DNA of 64,000 nucleotides from Pleurocapsa minor HA4230-MV1 (lineage in GTDB: Bacteria; Cyanobacteriota; Cyanobacteriia; Cyanobacteriales; Xenococcaceae): positions 248,001-312,000 of the forward strand of contig JAHHHZ010000019.1 of assembly GCA_019359095.1 (NCBI GenBank), in the 5' to 3' direction. The position numbers and the translations under genes were made by a program. Of this stretch, positions 25,460 to 34,109 are shown one piece after another (positions within the stretch are counted from its first letter, which is position 1; the number at the start of each line of letters is the position of its first letter). The notes under the pieces were generated by a model. It was not told the DNA's origin, ran no database searches, and saw nothing but the letters and a program-made list of their open reading frames with translations.

Positions 25460-27459
25460 AATAAGCCAGATTTAGGCAAAGTAAAATAAAACGTACTTCC
25501 CTTACCAAACTCACTCTCAGCCCAGATGCGACCTCCGTGTTCTGCAATAATCTTATAACAAATCGGCAACCCCAAGCCAGTACCTCCTTTGTCTCGCGAA
25601 TCTGAAGCATCTACTTGTTTAAATCGCTCAAAAATGCTGCCCAGTATATCTGCGGGAATGCCGCGCCCTGTATCGATAACTTTAAATAAAACCTCGTCTT
25701 CTAAGTTATCGACTGTAACCCAGACTGAACTATTTTGCGGAGAAAATTTGATGGCATTGCTAAGTAAATTGGTCAAGGTTTGATGAATATGATCCCCATC
25801 GGCATTAATGGTAATAGAAATAGGTTCTGCTATTAAAGTAATGTTTCCAGCCTTTGCCATCGGCTGCATGACTTCTATTGCTGACTGGATTAGATCGCCG
25901 GCATCACAAGGCTGTTTCAGCATTTGGATTTTGCCTGACTCGATGCGCTCTAGATCTAGGACATCGTTTACCAGGCGCACTAAGCGGTCTGTATTGGTCA
26001 CGGCAATATTCAGCATTTCACGGTCTTCTTCTGATAACCCACTTTGAGGACTGGTGACGAGCAATTTTAAAGCACCATAAATAGAAGTTAAGGGGGTGCG
26101 TAATTCATGACTGACTATCGAAACAAATTCGTCTTTCATTCTTTCGGTAGCTTTGCGATTGCTTATATCGCTAATTAAACTAATAAATCCTTTTACCCCT
26201 CCTTCTTTATCAAGATCGGGAATATGAGTAACATTAACCCAATGTAAGGAGCGATCGCTCAATTCAAGCTCAGTTTCATAGGTTACTGTTTGTCCTGTCA
26301 AAGCTAATTCTAGATGATGTTTAATTTGCTGGTAATATGCCTCACCCAAAATCTCTTGAAGATGACTGCCAATAATTTGAGTAGGGGATTTACCAAACCA
26401 ATCTCCAAAAGTCTGGTTGACAAATTGATAGCACTGTCGATTATCGACATAAGCAATTAATGCTGGTAGTGCATCTGTAATTAAACGAAGTTGTGATTCG
26501 CTCTGTTGTAATACAGCTTCAGATTGTTGGCGAGTAATAGCAATAGAGGCTAAATTAGCACAGGCTTCAATTATCTCTAACTCTTTTGGCTCGGGTAGTT
26601 TTGCTTCGGTAAAATACAGAGCGAAAGTTCCCAAAACTTTTCCCGTATTTGATTTAATCGGTTCAGACCAACAGGCTTGAAAACCGTGGGGTAAAATTAG
26701 GTGTTGGTAGTCTGCCCATAAAGGATCGGTAGCAATATTACTAACGATTACTCGCCGACCTAAATACGCTGCCGTACCGCAAGAAGTAGCTTTTGCTCCA
26801 ATGGGTAAACGATCGATCGCCCTAATATATTCTTGGGGCAATTGAGAACTAACAAAAGGTCGTAAATGCCTGCCGTCGTTTTCCATTATCATAATAGTCG
26901 AAGTCAAATTTGGAGATAAACGATCGATCTGTTCGCTCAGTTCTGATAAAGTATTCTTGAGCGTCTCTCCCCGTGCGATCGCGCTCATCGTTCGATTCTG
27001 AATCTGCTGCAAGCTTTCTATCCATTTACGTTCGGTAATATCTAAGATAATTCCGTCTAACCAAAGAAGATTGCCATCTGGATCGAAAACTCCTTGCCCT
27101 TTGTCCTTGATCCAGATAATTGTTCTATCTGAGCGAATAAGTCGATATTCAATTGTATAGGGTTTTCTTCGGGCGATCGCCTCTTGGACTTCTCGAACAA
27201 CTAAATCGCGATCTTCTGGGTAAATAATGCTTCTTATAGACCGATTTTGATTTTGAATAAAATCGGCAGCAGGATAACCTGAGATCGTCATCATTTCATC
27301 ACTCAAAAAATCCATTGTCCAATCAGCATCGTTAGCACAACGGTAGATCGCCCCTGGAACATTGGCGATTAAAGTTTTGAACCTTTCTCTTATGATGTGT
27401 TCGTAATCTGGTTCCATTTTGCTGCTAGGAAGCGAGCGCTCTGATTGAATATATAGCAA
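25456..27459 (-). CDS. PAS-GAF-PAS sensor histidine kinase
   Basis: 667-residue soluble histidine kinase with no membrane helix. In order: PAS (about 25-145), GAF (about 165-315), PAS (about 325-440), HisKA with VSHELRTPLTSIYG, and HATPase_c with GTGLGLPICYKI and GKGSTFYFTLP. The GAF contains no obvious bilin-lyase cysteine context I can be sure of, so a ligand or redox signal is as likely as light. Partner is the overlapping CheY-like regulator. It lies within the direct-repeat regulon cluster but has no such site directly upstream. Confidence 0.93.
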   Translation of the reverse strand: MLYIQSERSLPSSKMEPDYEHIIRERFKTLIANVPGAIYRCANDADWTMDFLSDEMMTISGYPAADFIQNQNRSIRSIIYPEDRDLVVREVQEAIARRKPYTIEYRLIRSDRTIIWIKDKGQGVFDPDGNLLWLDGIILDITERKWIESLQQIQNRTMSAIARGETLKNTLSELSEQIDRLSPNLTSTIMIMENDGRHLRPFVSSQLPQEYIRAIDRLPIGAKATSCGTAAYLGRRVIVSNIATDPLWADYQHLILPHGFQACWSEPIKSNTGKVLGTFALYFTEAKLPEPKELEIIEACANLASIAITRQQSEAVLQQSESQLRLITDALPALIAYVDNRQCYQFVNQTFGDWFGKSPTQIIGSHLQEILGEAYYQQIKHHLELALTGQTVTYETELELSDRSLHWVNVTHIPDLDKEGGVKGFISLISDISNRKATERMKDEFVSIVSHELRTPLTSIYGALKLLVTSPQSGLSEEDREMLNIAVTNTDRLVRLVNDVLDLERIESGKIQMLKQPCDAGDLIQSAIEVMQPMAKAGNITLIAEPISITINADGDHIHQTLTNLLSNAIKFSPQNSSVWVTVDNLEDEVLFKVIDTGRGIPADILGSIFERFKQVDASDSRDKGGTGLGLPICYKIIAEHGGRIWAESEFGKGSTFYFTLPKSGLL

Positions 27460-27520
27460 TACTAGACAATGTTAGGACGTTTTTTTACTAATACCTACTA
27501 TTTACTCTACTACCTAATCT

Positions 27521-28014
27521 TTATTGGGCGTAATTTCTAATATACGATCCATCAACCAATCTCCAGTTATGAATGTCATAAATGTTTAATTCCAATCCAT
27601 CGGCACCTGCTTGCTCTATTTGACGTACGTAATCACCCCAGCTACCTACTGTAGAACTGTTGAGACTTGCAAAAATGGGAATATCCACCATCTTTTTAGC
27701 CCGACGAATACGCTCTAAATAAGCTTCTGAATCGACACTAAAATCTGATTCGGGATAGGTTTTTGTAGGGTGAGCGAAACGATGATATGCTTCATATCTT
27801 TCTTCTAGTAGTTGTTCTTCAAACAGAGAATGCAATACCACTGCTCCTGCGTCAGCATCTTCCATCCGTTTAATATTATCGATATTTTCGGTTAAAGGTG
27901 CTGCTACACCAACAACCAAAGGCGATTACCCTAAAGGACTAGCTTCGCGTCGCGCTCCGCGTAGCCTTCGGATCGCAATGTCTTACCTAGATAAGTTGTG
28001 GATAGGTCTGCCAT
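27521..28014 (-). pseudogene. Dihydroorotate dehydrogenase-like gene, disrupted and truncated
   Basis: The minus-strand start at 28014 reads MADLSTTYLGKTLRS, then an inserted element shifts the frame to a stop. The original frame resumes as LVVGVAAPLTENIDNIKR at 27919 and continues to about 27580 in the pattern of the PyrD-like family (AGAVVLHSLFEEQL, VDIPIFASLNS, GADGLELNIYD). It then ends after a short unrelated tail at 27521. Normal relatives are over 300 residues, so the 3' half, including most of the FMN barrel, is missing. The upstream promoter repeat (site 6) and an AAGGAGG ribosome site remain intact. Confidence 0.85.
27927..27970. mobile_element. 44-bp mini-insertion inside a HIP1 site
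   Basis: GC-rich, partly palindromic element (reads CCTAAAGGACTAGCTTCGCG and onward to GTAGCCTTCG on the plus strand). It is flanked by GAT (27924-27926) and GAT (27971-27973). Removing it with one GAT restores GGCGATCGC and the open frame of the DHODH-like gene. A related, shorter element sits at 49897-49922, also splitting a GCGATCGC. Confidence 0.7.
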
Positions 28015-28040
28015 TTATTTGCCTCCTTATTATTATCTCT

Positions 28041-28072
28041 AAACTAAAAAAATCTTTTGAGGAAGTTATGAG
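28041..28072 (-). promoter_or_regulatory. CCTCATAAGTT-type direct-repeat promoter (site 6)
   Basis: Minus strand: CTCATAACTT (28072-28063) then CCTCAAAAGAT (28062-28052), with TAGTTT (28046-28041) at the 16-base offset. It points at the disrupted DHODH-like gene and is back-to-back with site 7. Confidence 0.65.
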
Positions 28073-28123
28073 TAGTAGACAGAACATTAGTAAAGTAAGC
28101 CATTAGAAGAAATAGCTTTTGCT

Positions 28124-28156
28124 CCTCATAAGTAGCTCATATTTTCTGATTAACAT
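28124..28156 (+). promoter_or_regulatory. CCTCATAAGTT-type direct-repeat promoter (site 7)
   Basis: CCTCATAAGTA (28124-28134) then GCTCATATTTT (28135-28145), with TAACAT (28151-28156) at the 16-base offset. It precedes the degenerate receiver gene at 28197 by about 40 bases. Confidence 0.65.
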
Positions 28157-28196
28157 ATTGTTCATTGTAATGGTATCGAGCGCAGGTTAAATTAAT

Positions 28197-28616
28197 ATGG
28201 TTTTTACTCGATCGCCTCTTAAAAATAAATTATTGATGTTACAGCTAGCTCGCAAACACATCTTAGCGATCGAAGTTGCTAAAGATCTTCGCGAAATTAT
28301 TAAACGCAGCTTGGGAAATACGGCAAATTGGCAAGTGTTTTCGGTAAACACGATCGCTGAAGGATTGACTTTAATTGAAACACAGCAACCCGATGTAATT
28401 TTAGTCGAAGCCGAGCTGCTCGAACGATGCGATCGCCAGATTTGGCAACAACTACAAACTACTGCTTCTAATCGATCTATTCCCCTAATTTTTATGGCAT
28501 CAAGAGTTAGAGCCATGGATCGACTTCAATTCCAAGAATTAGGTGCAGCCAAGGCGATCGCTAAACCTTTTGACCCAAAAGAATTGGTAGAAACGATTTC
28601 TCAAGTATTAAAGTGA
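28197..28616 (+). CDS. Degenerate receiver-domain protein (phospho-Asp replaced by Glu)
   Basis: 139 residues with a full receiver fold: IIKRSLG helix, strand VILVEAELLE, late Lys in AIAKPFDPKEL (K123). The acceptor position that should read D is E71, and the acidic pair at the first strand is changed (LAIEVAKDL instead of VDDE). A Glu at that place can mimic the phosphorylated state, so it may be a constitutive or phosphorylation-independent signal protein. No output domain. Driven by site 7, so it may feed back on the regulon. Confidence 0.8.
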   Translation: MVFTRSPLKNKLLMLQLARKHILAIEVAKDLREIIKRSLGNTANWQVFSVNTIAEGLTLIETQQPDVILVEAELLERCDRQIWQQLQTTASNRSIPLIFMASRVRAMDRLQFQELGAAKAIAKPFDPKELVETISQVLK

Positions 28617-28637
28617 TTTTAGCTGCACATCACCACA

Positions 28638-28670
28638 TTTCATAACTTCCTCAAACTTGCAATCTATAGT
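28638..28670 (+). promoter_or_regulatory. CCTCATAAGTT-type direct-repeat promoter (site 8)
   Basis: TTTCATAACTT (28638-28648) then CCTCAAACTTG (28649-28659), with TATAGT (28665-28670) at the 16-base offset. Transcription would begin near 28677, so an upstream TTG at 28670 cannot be the start of the phosphoribosyltransferase. Confidence 0.7.
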
Positions 28671-28699
28671 TGGAATTAATATCGAGAGTAGTAAAAATT

Positions 28700-29404
28700 A
28701 TGACCAGAGTTTTTTTTAATAGACAAGAAGCGGGACAAAAATTAGCTCAAAAACTTACCGCCTATACTAATCATCCTCAAGCAATAGTATTGGGACTACC
28801 TCATGGTGGCGTACCTGTAGCTTATGAAATTGCCAAAACTTTAAATCTTCCCTTGGATGTTTGTTTGGTCAAAAAATTAGGTCTGCCTAGCCATCCAGAA
28901 ACAGCAATGGGTGCAATTGCCGAAGATCAACTGTTACCTGATTACTGTGGCAACATCACTATTATTAATCAAAACACGGCTCATCTTGACGGAGTTGATT
29001 CAGAACAGATTCAGGCACTTGCTGCTCGAGCAAAAGTTGAATTAAGATGGCGCGATCGTTGTTATCGAAGCTTTCGTCCCATGCTGAAAATTCCACAGCG
29101 TTCTGTTATCGTCGTTGATGATGGCATTGCTACGGGTCAAACTATGGAGGCTGCGGTAACTGTTTTGCGACGGCATAAGCCAGAGAAAATTATTATTGCT
29201 ACTCCCGTGGCATCAAAGTCAGCTATAGAACACTTAGCAGCTAAAGTAGATGATTTTGTTTGCTTGATGAAACCCAAATCATTAGTTGCAGTGGGCTTTT
29301 GGTATGAAGATTTTACTCAAATCAAAGATCGAGAAGTATGCGATTTACTTGCTCAAGAAACTTGCAAAACTTTAGCTCACCAAACTTCAGCAATGACTCG
29401 TTAA
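28700..29404 (+). CDS. Phosphoribosyltransferase domain protein
   Basis: 234 residues of the stand-alone PRTase fold. The PRPP-binding signature VIVVDDGIATGQT (about 136-148) and the early LGLPHGGVPVAYEIA loop are intact. Members of this branch (like mycobacterial Rv0571c) occur in hypoxia or stress regulons; the nucleobase or other acceptor is not known. The ATG at 28700 is set by the promoter position and by the family N-terminus (MTRVFFNRQEAG). The FtsH gene follows after 149 bases on the same strand. Confidence 0.9.
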   Translation: MTRVFFNRQEAGQKLAQKLTAYTNHPQAIVLGLPHGGVPVAYEIAKTLNLPLDVCLVKKLGLPSHPETAMGAIAEDQLLPDYCGNITIINQNTAHLDGVDSEQIQALAARAKVELRWRDRCYRSFRPMLKIPQRSVIVVDDGIATGQTMEAAVTVLRRHKPEKIIIATPVASKSAIEHLAAKVDDFVCLMKPKSLVAVGFWYEDFTQIKDREVCDLLAQETCKTLAHQTSAMTR

Positions 29405-29553
29405 TTACTAATGTCACGCACTCATTAATCTGTGAAGGCAGGGGAAGGGGAAAAAGGCGGATTATTCTTTTTTCATCTTTAGCTTGAAACTACCTAGCTT
29501 TCGTTATTCTGCGTCAATTAGTTAATCACCAAGCTTCACTCAGGGTAGTAAAT

Positions 29554-31476
29554 ATGTTCCAACAGCAAAATCCCCATAAAACACCAAAATTGAGTCAATG
29601 GAAATTGACTTTAATTGTGAGCGGGATCGGCTTGATTTTATTTAGTTTATTCCTAACTTCAACATCATCCCCAAAGTCCCAATCTTACAGTAAGTTTATC
29701 AACTTGGTAGAGAGCGATCGCGTCGAGCAGGTAACTATTAGCCCCGATCGTCTTAAATATACTCTCAAATCAGAGGGATTTGCCGACAACTCAGAGCAGG
29801 CTTTTACTACAGTCCCAGTGACTCAAGATACAGAGTTACCGAAAATTTTGCGTCAACATCAAGTAGAATTTTCCGCAACACCTTCTAATAGTGGTAGTGG
29901 GTTTTGGGGTTTTCTCCAACTATTATTTTTCCTCTTTTTATTGGTCAATTTGGGCGGTTTGTTATTCAGTCGCAGTCAACAAGGTACAGCGAGTCCTTTT
30001 GCTGTTGGTCGTAGCAACGCTCGTATTTACTCCGAAGGAAGTCTGGATGTTACCTTTGATGATGTAGCAGGAGTCGATGAAGCTAAAACAGAACTTTATG
30101 AAATTGTTGATTTTTTGCAAAACAAAACCAAATACGCTCTTCTAGGAGCAAAAATACCTAAAGGTGTGTTGTTAGTAGGACCTCCTGGTACGGGTAAAAC
30201 TTTATTGGCAAAAGCGATCGCTGGAGAAGCTCAAGTTCCTTTCTTCAGTATCTCTGGCTCGGAGTTTATCGAAATGTTTGTTGGAGTAGGTGCATCGCGA
30301 GTGCGAGATTTATTCGATCGCGCTAAAAAACAAGCTCCTGCCATTGTCTTTATCGACGAACTAGATGCCTTGGGTAAGTCTCGCGCCTCTGGTGGAGCTT
30401 TTATGGGCGGTAACGACGAACGAGAACAGACACTCAATCAACTACTGGCAGAAATGGACGGGTTTGAACCCAACACAGGAGTAATTTTACTGGCTGCTAC
30501 TAACCGTCCCGAAGTTCTCGATCCAGCCTTGTTACGTCCTGGTCGTTTTGACCGTCAGATTTTGGTAGATCGCCCCGATAAGTCGGGAAGACTGGCAATA
30601 TTAGAAGTTCACGCTCGAAATGTTAGTTTGGCTGAAGACGTAGATTTAGATAAACTCGCTGCCCGTACCCCTGGTTTTGCTGGGGCAGATTTGGCAAACT
30701 TAATCAATGAATCTGCGCTACTTGCTGCTCGAAATAATCGCTCTGCGGTAACTATGGCAGATTTTAATGAAGCTATTGAAAGAATTTTGACAGGATTAGA
30801 GAAAAGATCGCGGGTACTCAATGAAACTGAGAAGAAAACCGTAGCCTATCACGAAGTCGGTCATGCGATTGTGGGTTCGTTGATGCCTGGAACTGATAGA
30901 GTCGAAAAGATCTCGATTGTTCCTCGTGGTATTGGCGCATTGGGCTATACCTTACAGTTACCAGAAGAAGATCGTTTCTTGGCGATCGAAGACGAAATTC
31001 GCGGTCGTATTGCCACTTTATTAGGAGGACGTGCTGCTGAAGAATTAATCTTTGGCAAAGTATCTACGGGAGCTAGCGACGATATTCAAAAAGCTACTGA
31101 GCTTGCTGAAAGATACGTAACTCTCTATGGCATGAGCGATCGCTTGGGCCCCATCGCTTTTGAAAAGGTACAGCAGCAGTATCTTGAGGGTATGACTAAT
31201 CCTCGCCGTCAAGTCAGCCAAAAAGTTGCCGAAGAAATCGATCTAGAAGTCAAAGCCGTAATTGATGGCGCACATCAGACTGCTAAGACTACTCTTTTAG
31301 AAAATCGCGGACTATTAACAGCATTAGCTCAAATTCTCTTAAAACAAGAAATTTTAGCAGGAGAACAACTGCGATCGCATCTGGGTCAAGCTCAAAGAAA
31401 TGAACGGGTAGATCGATGGTTGCAAACAGGAAAGTTAACTCAAAATAATTTACTTGCTCCTGCTTTATCTAAATAA
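29554..31476 (+). CDS. ftsH: FtsH-type membrane AAA+ zinc protease
   Basis: 640 residues. Two membrane helices (about 17-37 and 113-133) flank a small periplasmic domain; then AAA+ ATPase with Walker A GPPGTGKT (209-216), Walker [11 protein letters not shown], second-region [19 protein letters not shown], and a peptidase domain with zinc site HEVGH (433-437). Degrades membrane and soluble proteins, in cyanobacteria notably photodamaged D1. This copy is shorter in conserved termini than housekeeping FtsH and sits with stress genes, so it may be an accessory homologue. Two tiny membrane proteins follow it. Confidence 0.93.
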   Translation: MFQQQNPHKTPKLSQWKLTLIVSGIGLILFSLFLTSTSSPKSQSYSKFINLVESDRVEQVTISPDRLKYTLKSEGFADNSEQAFTTVPVTQDTELPKILRQHQVEFSATPSNSGSGFWGFLQLLFFLFLLVNLGGLLFSRSQQGTASPFAVGRSNARIYSEGSLDVTFDDVAGVDEAKTELYEIVDFLQNKTKYALLGAKIPKGVLLVGPPGTGKTLLAKAIAGEAQVPFFSISGSEFIEMFVGVGASRVRDLFDRAKKQAPAIVFIDELDALGKSRASGGAFMGGNDEREQTLNQLLAEMDGFEPNTGVILLAATNRPEVLDPALLRPGRFDRQILVDRPDKSGRLAILEVHARNVSLAEDVDLDKLAARTPGFAGADLANLINESALLAARNNRSAVTMADFNEAIERILTGLEKRSRVLNETEKKTVAYHEVGHAIVGSLMPGTDRVEKISIVPRGIGALGYTLQLPEEDRFLAIEDEIRGRIATLLGGRAAEELIFGKVSTGASDDIQKATELAERYVTLYGMSDRLGPIAFEKVQQQYLEGMTNPRRQVSQKVAEEIDLEVKAVIDGAHQTAKTTLLENRGLLTALAQILLKQEILAGEQLRSHLGQAQRNERVDRWLQTGKLTQNNLLAPALSK

Positions 31477-31508
31477 TGGAAAAACTTTTTACTTATCAGG
31501 AGTAAGCA

Positions 31509-31706
31509 ATGATGAAATTTTATCTCTGGAAATTTTTGGCTTTATTATTAACAGGGTTTTTACTATTTTCTCTGCCTCTAATAATCAATCGTTTTACTGT
31601 ACATGACTCAGTTACTCATCAGCTTGAAGAAGCTCCCAAACAAATACACAACTGGCGACAAAGTACAATTGCTTTTCATCCACCACAAAGGACAAATTTA
31701 ATTTAA
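31509..31706 (+). CDS. Small membrane protein downstream of ftsH (65 residues)
   Basis: One strong hydrophobic helix (about 8-27) and a polar tail (HQLEEAPKQIHNW). AGGAG stands 7 bases before the ATG. It begins 32 bases after the ftsH stop codon and is followed at once by another tiny membrane protein. A modulator or substrate-adaptor of FtsH is an inference from position. Not recognised as a family. Confidence 0.65.
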   Translation: MMKFYLWKFLALLLTGFLLFSLPLIINRFTVHDSVTHQLEEAPKQIHNWRQSTIAFHPPQRTNLI

Positions 31707-31707
31707 T

Positions 31708-31887
31708 ATGGCGATTATAAATCTTTTTAAAACAATACTAACATTGTTAATTTTGACTTGTATTTTCTGTTTAATAATGACTACAGACTTGGGCCTTGGT
31801 CCAGTCGCTAACGTTGCTTTGTACTTGGGCGGTGTAATTTTGCTAGGTTGGGCAACTGTAGCTTCTTTAAATATTTTTAACGATTGA
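31708..31887 (+). CDS. Small two-helix membrane protein (59 residues)
   Basis: Frame starting MAIINLFKTILTLL and ending ASLNIFND. Two hydrophobic helices (about 5-24 and 34-54) are joined by a glycine-rich turn TTDLGLGP. Its ATG follows the upstream stop by one base, which suggests translational coupling in the ftsH unit. No Shine-Dalgarno of its own. Unknown family. Confidence 0.6.
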   Translation: MAIINLFKTILTLLILTCIFCLIMTTDLGLGPVANVALYLGGVILLGWATVASLNIFND

Positions 31888-31931
31888 GCGTAAAATCCCA
31901 CAACTCGGCATTAATACTGCCAATATTTTTT

Positions 31932-31964
31932 CCTCATAAGTTTCTCATAAGTTTTTTATAACCT
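31932..31964 (+). promoter_or_regulatory. CCTCATAAGTT-type direct-repeat promoter (site 9)
   Basis: CCTCATAAGTT (31932-31942) then TCTCATAAGTT (31943-31953), with TAACCT (31959-31964) at the 16-base offset. The following leader to 32090 is a paralogue of the psbO leader. Confidence 0.72.
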
Positions 31965-32090
31965 TCTATGTAGAGTGTTAACTAAGAGTATTTGTCGCGC
32001 TTATCAAAACAGCACCCTATGGCAGTGGCAAGTTACTTGAAAGTCTTTCACTCTTATTCAATCTTTATTGGATTCCAAAGAATTAAAGTT

Positions 32091-32375
32091 ATGCAAAATA
32101 TATCAAGATTTACTGTTGGGTTGGTTTTAATTTCTGTACCATTTTTACTTGTAAAAGCTGCTTATGCAGATACCGATCGCGATGCTACACCAGAAGAGAA
32201 TACTAAAATTGTTGAAGTATTAAAGCAAAATAATTGTACGCTTACCGACGATATAGATTATATTGAGGGTATTGGATTTAAAGCAGAAGATGTTCAATGT
32301 GATGATGGTAAAGTATATGATGTATTTTTAGACGACAATTTTAACATTACCTCTAGACGAGAAGATCTTGATTGA
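32091..32375 (+). CDS. Small secreted protein, stress-linked (94 residues)
   Basis: A signal peptide (hydrophobic 7-24, ending YADTD) is followed by an acidic mature part with one pair of cysteines (NNCTL and VQCDDG) and the terminal block YDVFLDDNFNITSRRED. The layout resembles PepSY-like small periplasmic proteins, but I cannot confirm that. The ATG at 32091 is preferred since it starts the signal peptide; an in-frame ATG at 32019 also exists, mirroring psbO. A broken paralogue lies at 8849-8932. Confidence 0.75.
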   Translation: MQNISRFTVGLVLISVPFLLVKAAYADTDRDATPEENTKIVEVLKQNNCTLTDDIDYIEGIGFKAEDVQCDDGKVYDVFLDDNFNITSRREDLD

Positions 32376-32506
32376 TTATTGTCAACCGAGTAAGTTTTTT
32401 AAAAGAATAAAAATTTTAGAATGTTAATGAGTACGTAATACTTTTGCTGTAAGCGTCCACAAAAAATTAATGATGGAATAAGCCAATTTTATGATTAGCA
32501 TTCTCT

Positions 32507-32519
32507 ATTCAGCAACGCC
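32507..32519. repeat. Solo end of the MITE family
   Basis: ATTCAGCAACGCC matches the right terminal inverted repeat of the MITE copies. No other part of the element is recognisable in the 32376-32631 spacer, so this is a remnant or coincidence. Confidence 0.45.
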
Positions 32520-32631
32520 ATAAAACAATAGTCAATTACTAATCTTTTAGCAGCAAATAAGTTAAACTGCGATCGCCTTATAACTATTAACTATTGAATC
32601 TAGCAGTAGGTTTCGAGGCTTTAAGCAAAAG

Positions 32632-33360
32632 TTAGTTCTTGGGCTGATTTGCATTTGACACTGCGTCTAAAATAGAAGCTAATTGTTTAGGCACGGACAG
32701 ATATGGGCAATGTCCGCTTGCTAATTCAATTGCTTTGACCCCAAGAAGCTCATGTGCTGCTCTTCGAGACCAGCTCGGATTTATCGTTCGATCGCGATCG
32801 CAAACTATATAAGAGTGAGATATATTATTAGGATAATTTGTTAGCGGAAACACTTCGTTGATAGCTGCCTCAGCATTCGTCAGTTGTCTGGTACTAAATC
32901 CCCACTCAGCAACTTCTGGTGTACAGTCATGAAACAGAAAGTGCAAGGCTAACTCATAATCCTCGACTGGACATTTTCCCGCTCCTATTAATGATGTCCA
33001 AGCTTCTGCCCAGTCTGGATCGAACATATCTTGGCTTTCATCGAATAGCTGCTCGGCAATACTCGTTTCTACTTTGGGAATAAAGGAAGCAAGATAAACC
33101 ATATGCAGAACTGGTCGTAACCTGGCAACTAAAGGCAGAAAGATGCCGCTAAATGAGTGTCCGACTAGAATTATGCTTTCTTCTATTGTTTCCAGTTGTC
33201 TGGCGATTATCTCTGCATACATCATTCCACCAGCATTTTGCCGAGCGCTCGGCAAGTCTATTTTAACTGCTTGGTGATTTAGTTTTTCTAACTCAGGAAT
33301 TAATAAATTCCAGCACTCGGAATTTTGGGTTGAACCATGTATTAAGCAAAATACGCTCAT
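32632..33360 (-). CDS. Alpha/beta hydrolase (esterase-like)
   Basis: 242 residues. The nucleophile elbow is GHSFSG (Ser about 80), the acid is likely in IVCDRDRTI, and the catalytic His in SGHCPYLS near the C-terminus. The opening VFCLIHGS is the oxyanion strand-turn. The fold and size fit the EstC / plant methylesterase-like branch. The ATG at 33360 starts the first beta strand; a longer frame from 33408 runs into an overlapping remnant gene and is rejected. Role unknown. Confidence 0.87.
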   Translation of the reverse strand: MSVFCLIHGSTQNSECWNLLIPELEKLNHQAVKIDLPSARQNAGGMMYAEIIARQLETIEESIILVGHSFSGIFLPLVARLRPVLHMVYLASFIPKVETSIAEQLFDESQDMFDPDWAEAWTSLIGAGKCPVEDYELALHFLFHDCTPEVAEWGFSTRQLTNAEAAINEVFPLTNYPNNISHSYIVCDRDRTINPSWSRRAAHELLGVKAIELASGHCPYLSVPKQLASILDAVSNANQPKN

Positions 33361-33383
33361 TACTTTACTTGACAAAAGCGAGA

Positions 33384-33629
33384 TTACCCTTCGGACAAAC
33401 GAACGCAACCGCGATCGCGTTTATTTCCTATTTTTTTGGCTCGATTCTCCGCAGCTAACCCTGGTAAGAAAAGCACGACGTAAAGCCATGTTAATTGCAA
33501 CAGGTATATGTCAACCACCAGAAGCAAGTATAGATCGAGCGCAGTTGTTACTACTGCGTTATTGTTTCCTACCAAATAAGACAGTTGAGTGATGCCTTCA
33601 ATGTTTATCTGCTCTAAAACCAATGTCAT
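33384..33629 (-). pseudogene. Probable 5' remnant of an MBL-fold persulfide-dioxygenase-like gene
   Basis: The frame opens MTLVLEQINIEGITQLSYLVGN, like the start of MBL-fold hydrolase/rhodanese proteins, and a second block DIYLLQL fits the next helix. The metal-binding HxHxDH region never appears, and the tail (VVLFLPGLAAENRAKK) is unrelated. A ribosome site (AGGAG) remains upstream. Best read as a truncated, decaying gene; it could still make an 81-residue peptide. Confidence 0.5.
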
Positions 33630-33679
33630 GGTATTTTTAACTCCTGTAACTTATTTAGCTGGTTAATAATGGCTAATAT

Positions 33680-34012
33680 TTAGAAGTTAACTGCACTTGC
33701 TACCCCTAGCTTGGGCATGGTTATAGTTAGCACCCCATCAATAAATTCGGCTCTAGTTTTTTCGGTTTGAATTGCTACAGGTAAACGAGTATGACATTTA
33801 ATCTGCCCGTAATTCAATTGAGAAGGAATTAGTTCTTTTTCGTCTGTAGACTTATCTGGGTTGCAAATTCCCAAAATCGAAACAAATCTAATTCGGGCAT
33901 TAATAATTAGATCTTCGATTTTAACTCCTGGAAGTTCTGCCTTAAGAATTAACTCTTCATCGGTTTCATTGAATTCGATGTTTGGACACCAAGTTTGATT
34001 TTGTTCGCTCAT
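33680..34012 (-). CDS. Hsp20/alpha-crystallin family small heat-shock protein
   Basis: 110 residues. The alpha-crystallin domain is seen as FNETDEELILKAELPGVKIEDLII, then an insert, then LPVAIQTEKTRAEFIDGVLTITMPK, the classic final strand. The N-terminal region is very short and there is no I-x-I tail, so oligomer size may differ from canonical Hsp20. AGGAGGGAT precedes the ATG. The leader (34013-34103) carries promoter site 10 and fold-back elements that could control translation. Likely an ATP-independent holdase. Confidence 0.82.
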   Translation of the reverse strand: MSEQNQTWCPNIEFNETDEELILKAELPGVKIEDLIINARIRFVSILGICNPDKSTDEKELIPSQLNYGQIKCHTRLPVAIQTEKTRAEFIDGVLTITMPKLGVASAVNF

Positions 34013-34020
34013 TAATAATC

Positions 34021-34093
34021 CCTCCTAGTAATTTTAGGGAAATTAGTTTTTATCAACGGAGAAAAAACTCCGTCGTTTGAGGGCGGGGTTTTT
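34021..34093 (-). promoter_or_regulatory. Structured 5' leader of hsp20: competing hairpins and sequestered ribosome site
   Basis: Read on the minus strand. AAAAACCCCG can pair with CGGAGTTTTT, while ACGGAG can instead pair with CTCCGT across a T6 loop, so two structures exclude each other. Nearer the gene TCCCT can pair with AGGGA of the AGGAGGGA ribosome site. This fits an RNA thermometer or attenuator. Pairing is seen in sequence; regulation is inferred. Confidence 0.45.
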
Positions 34094-34109
34094 CACCTTT
34101 ACTAGTTTT

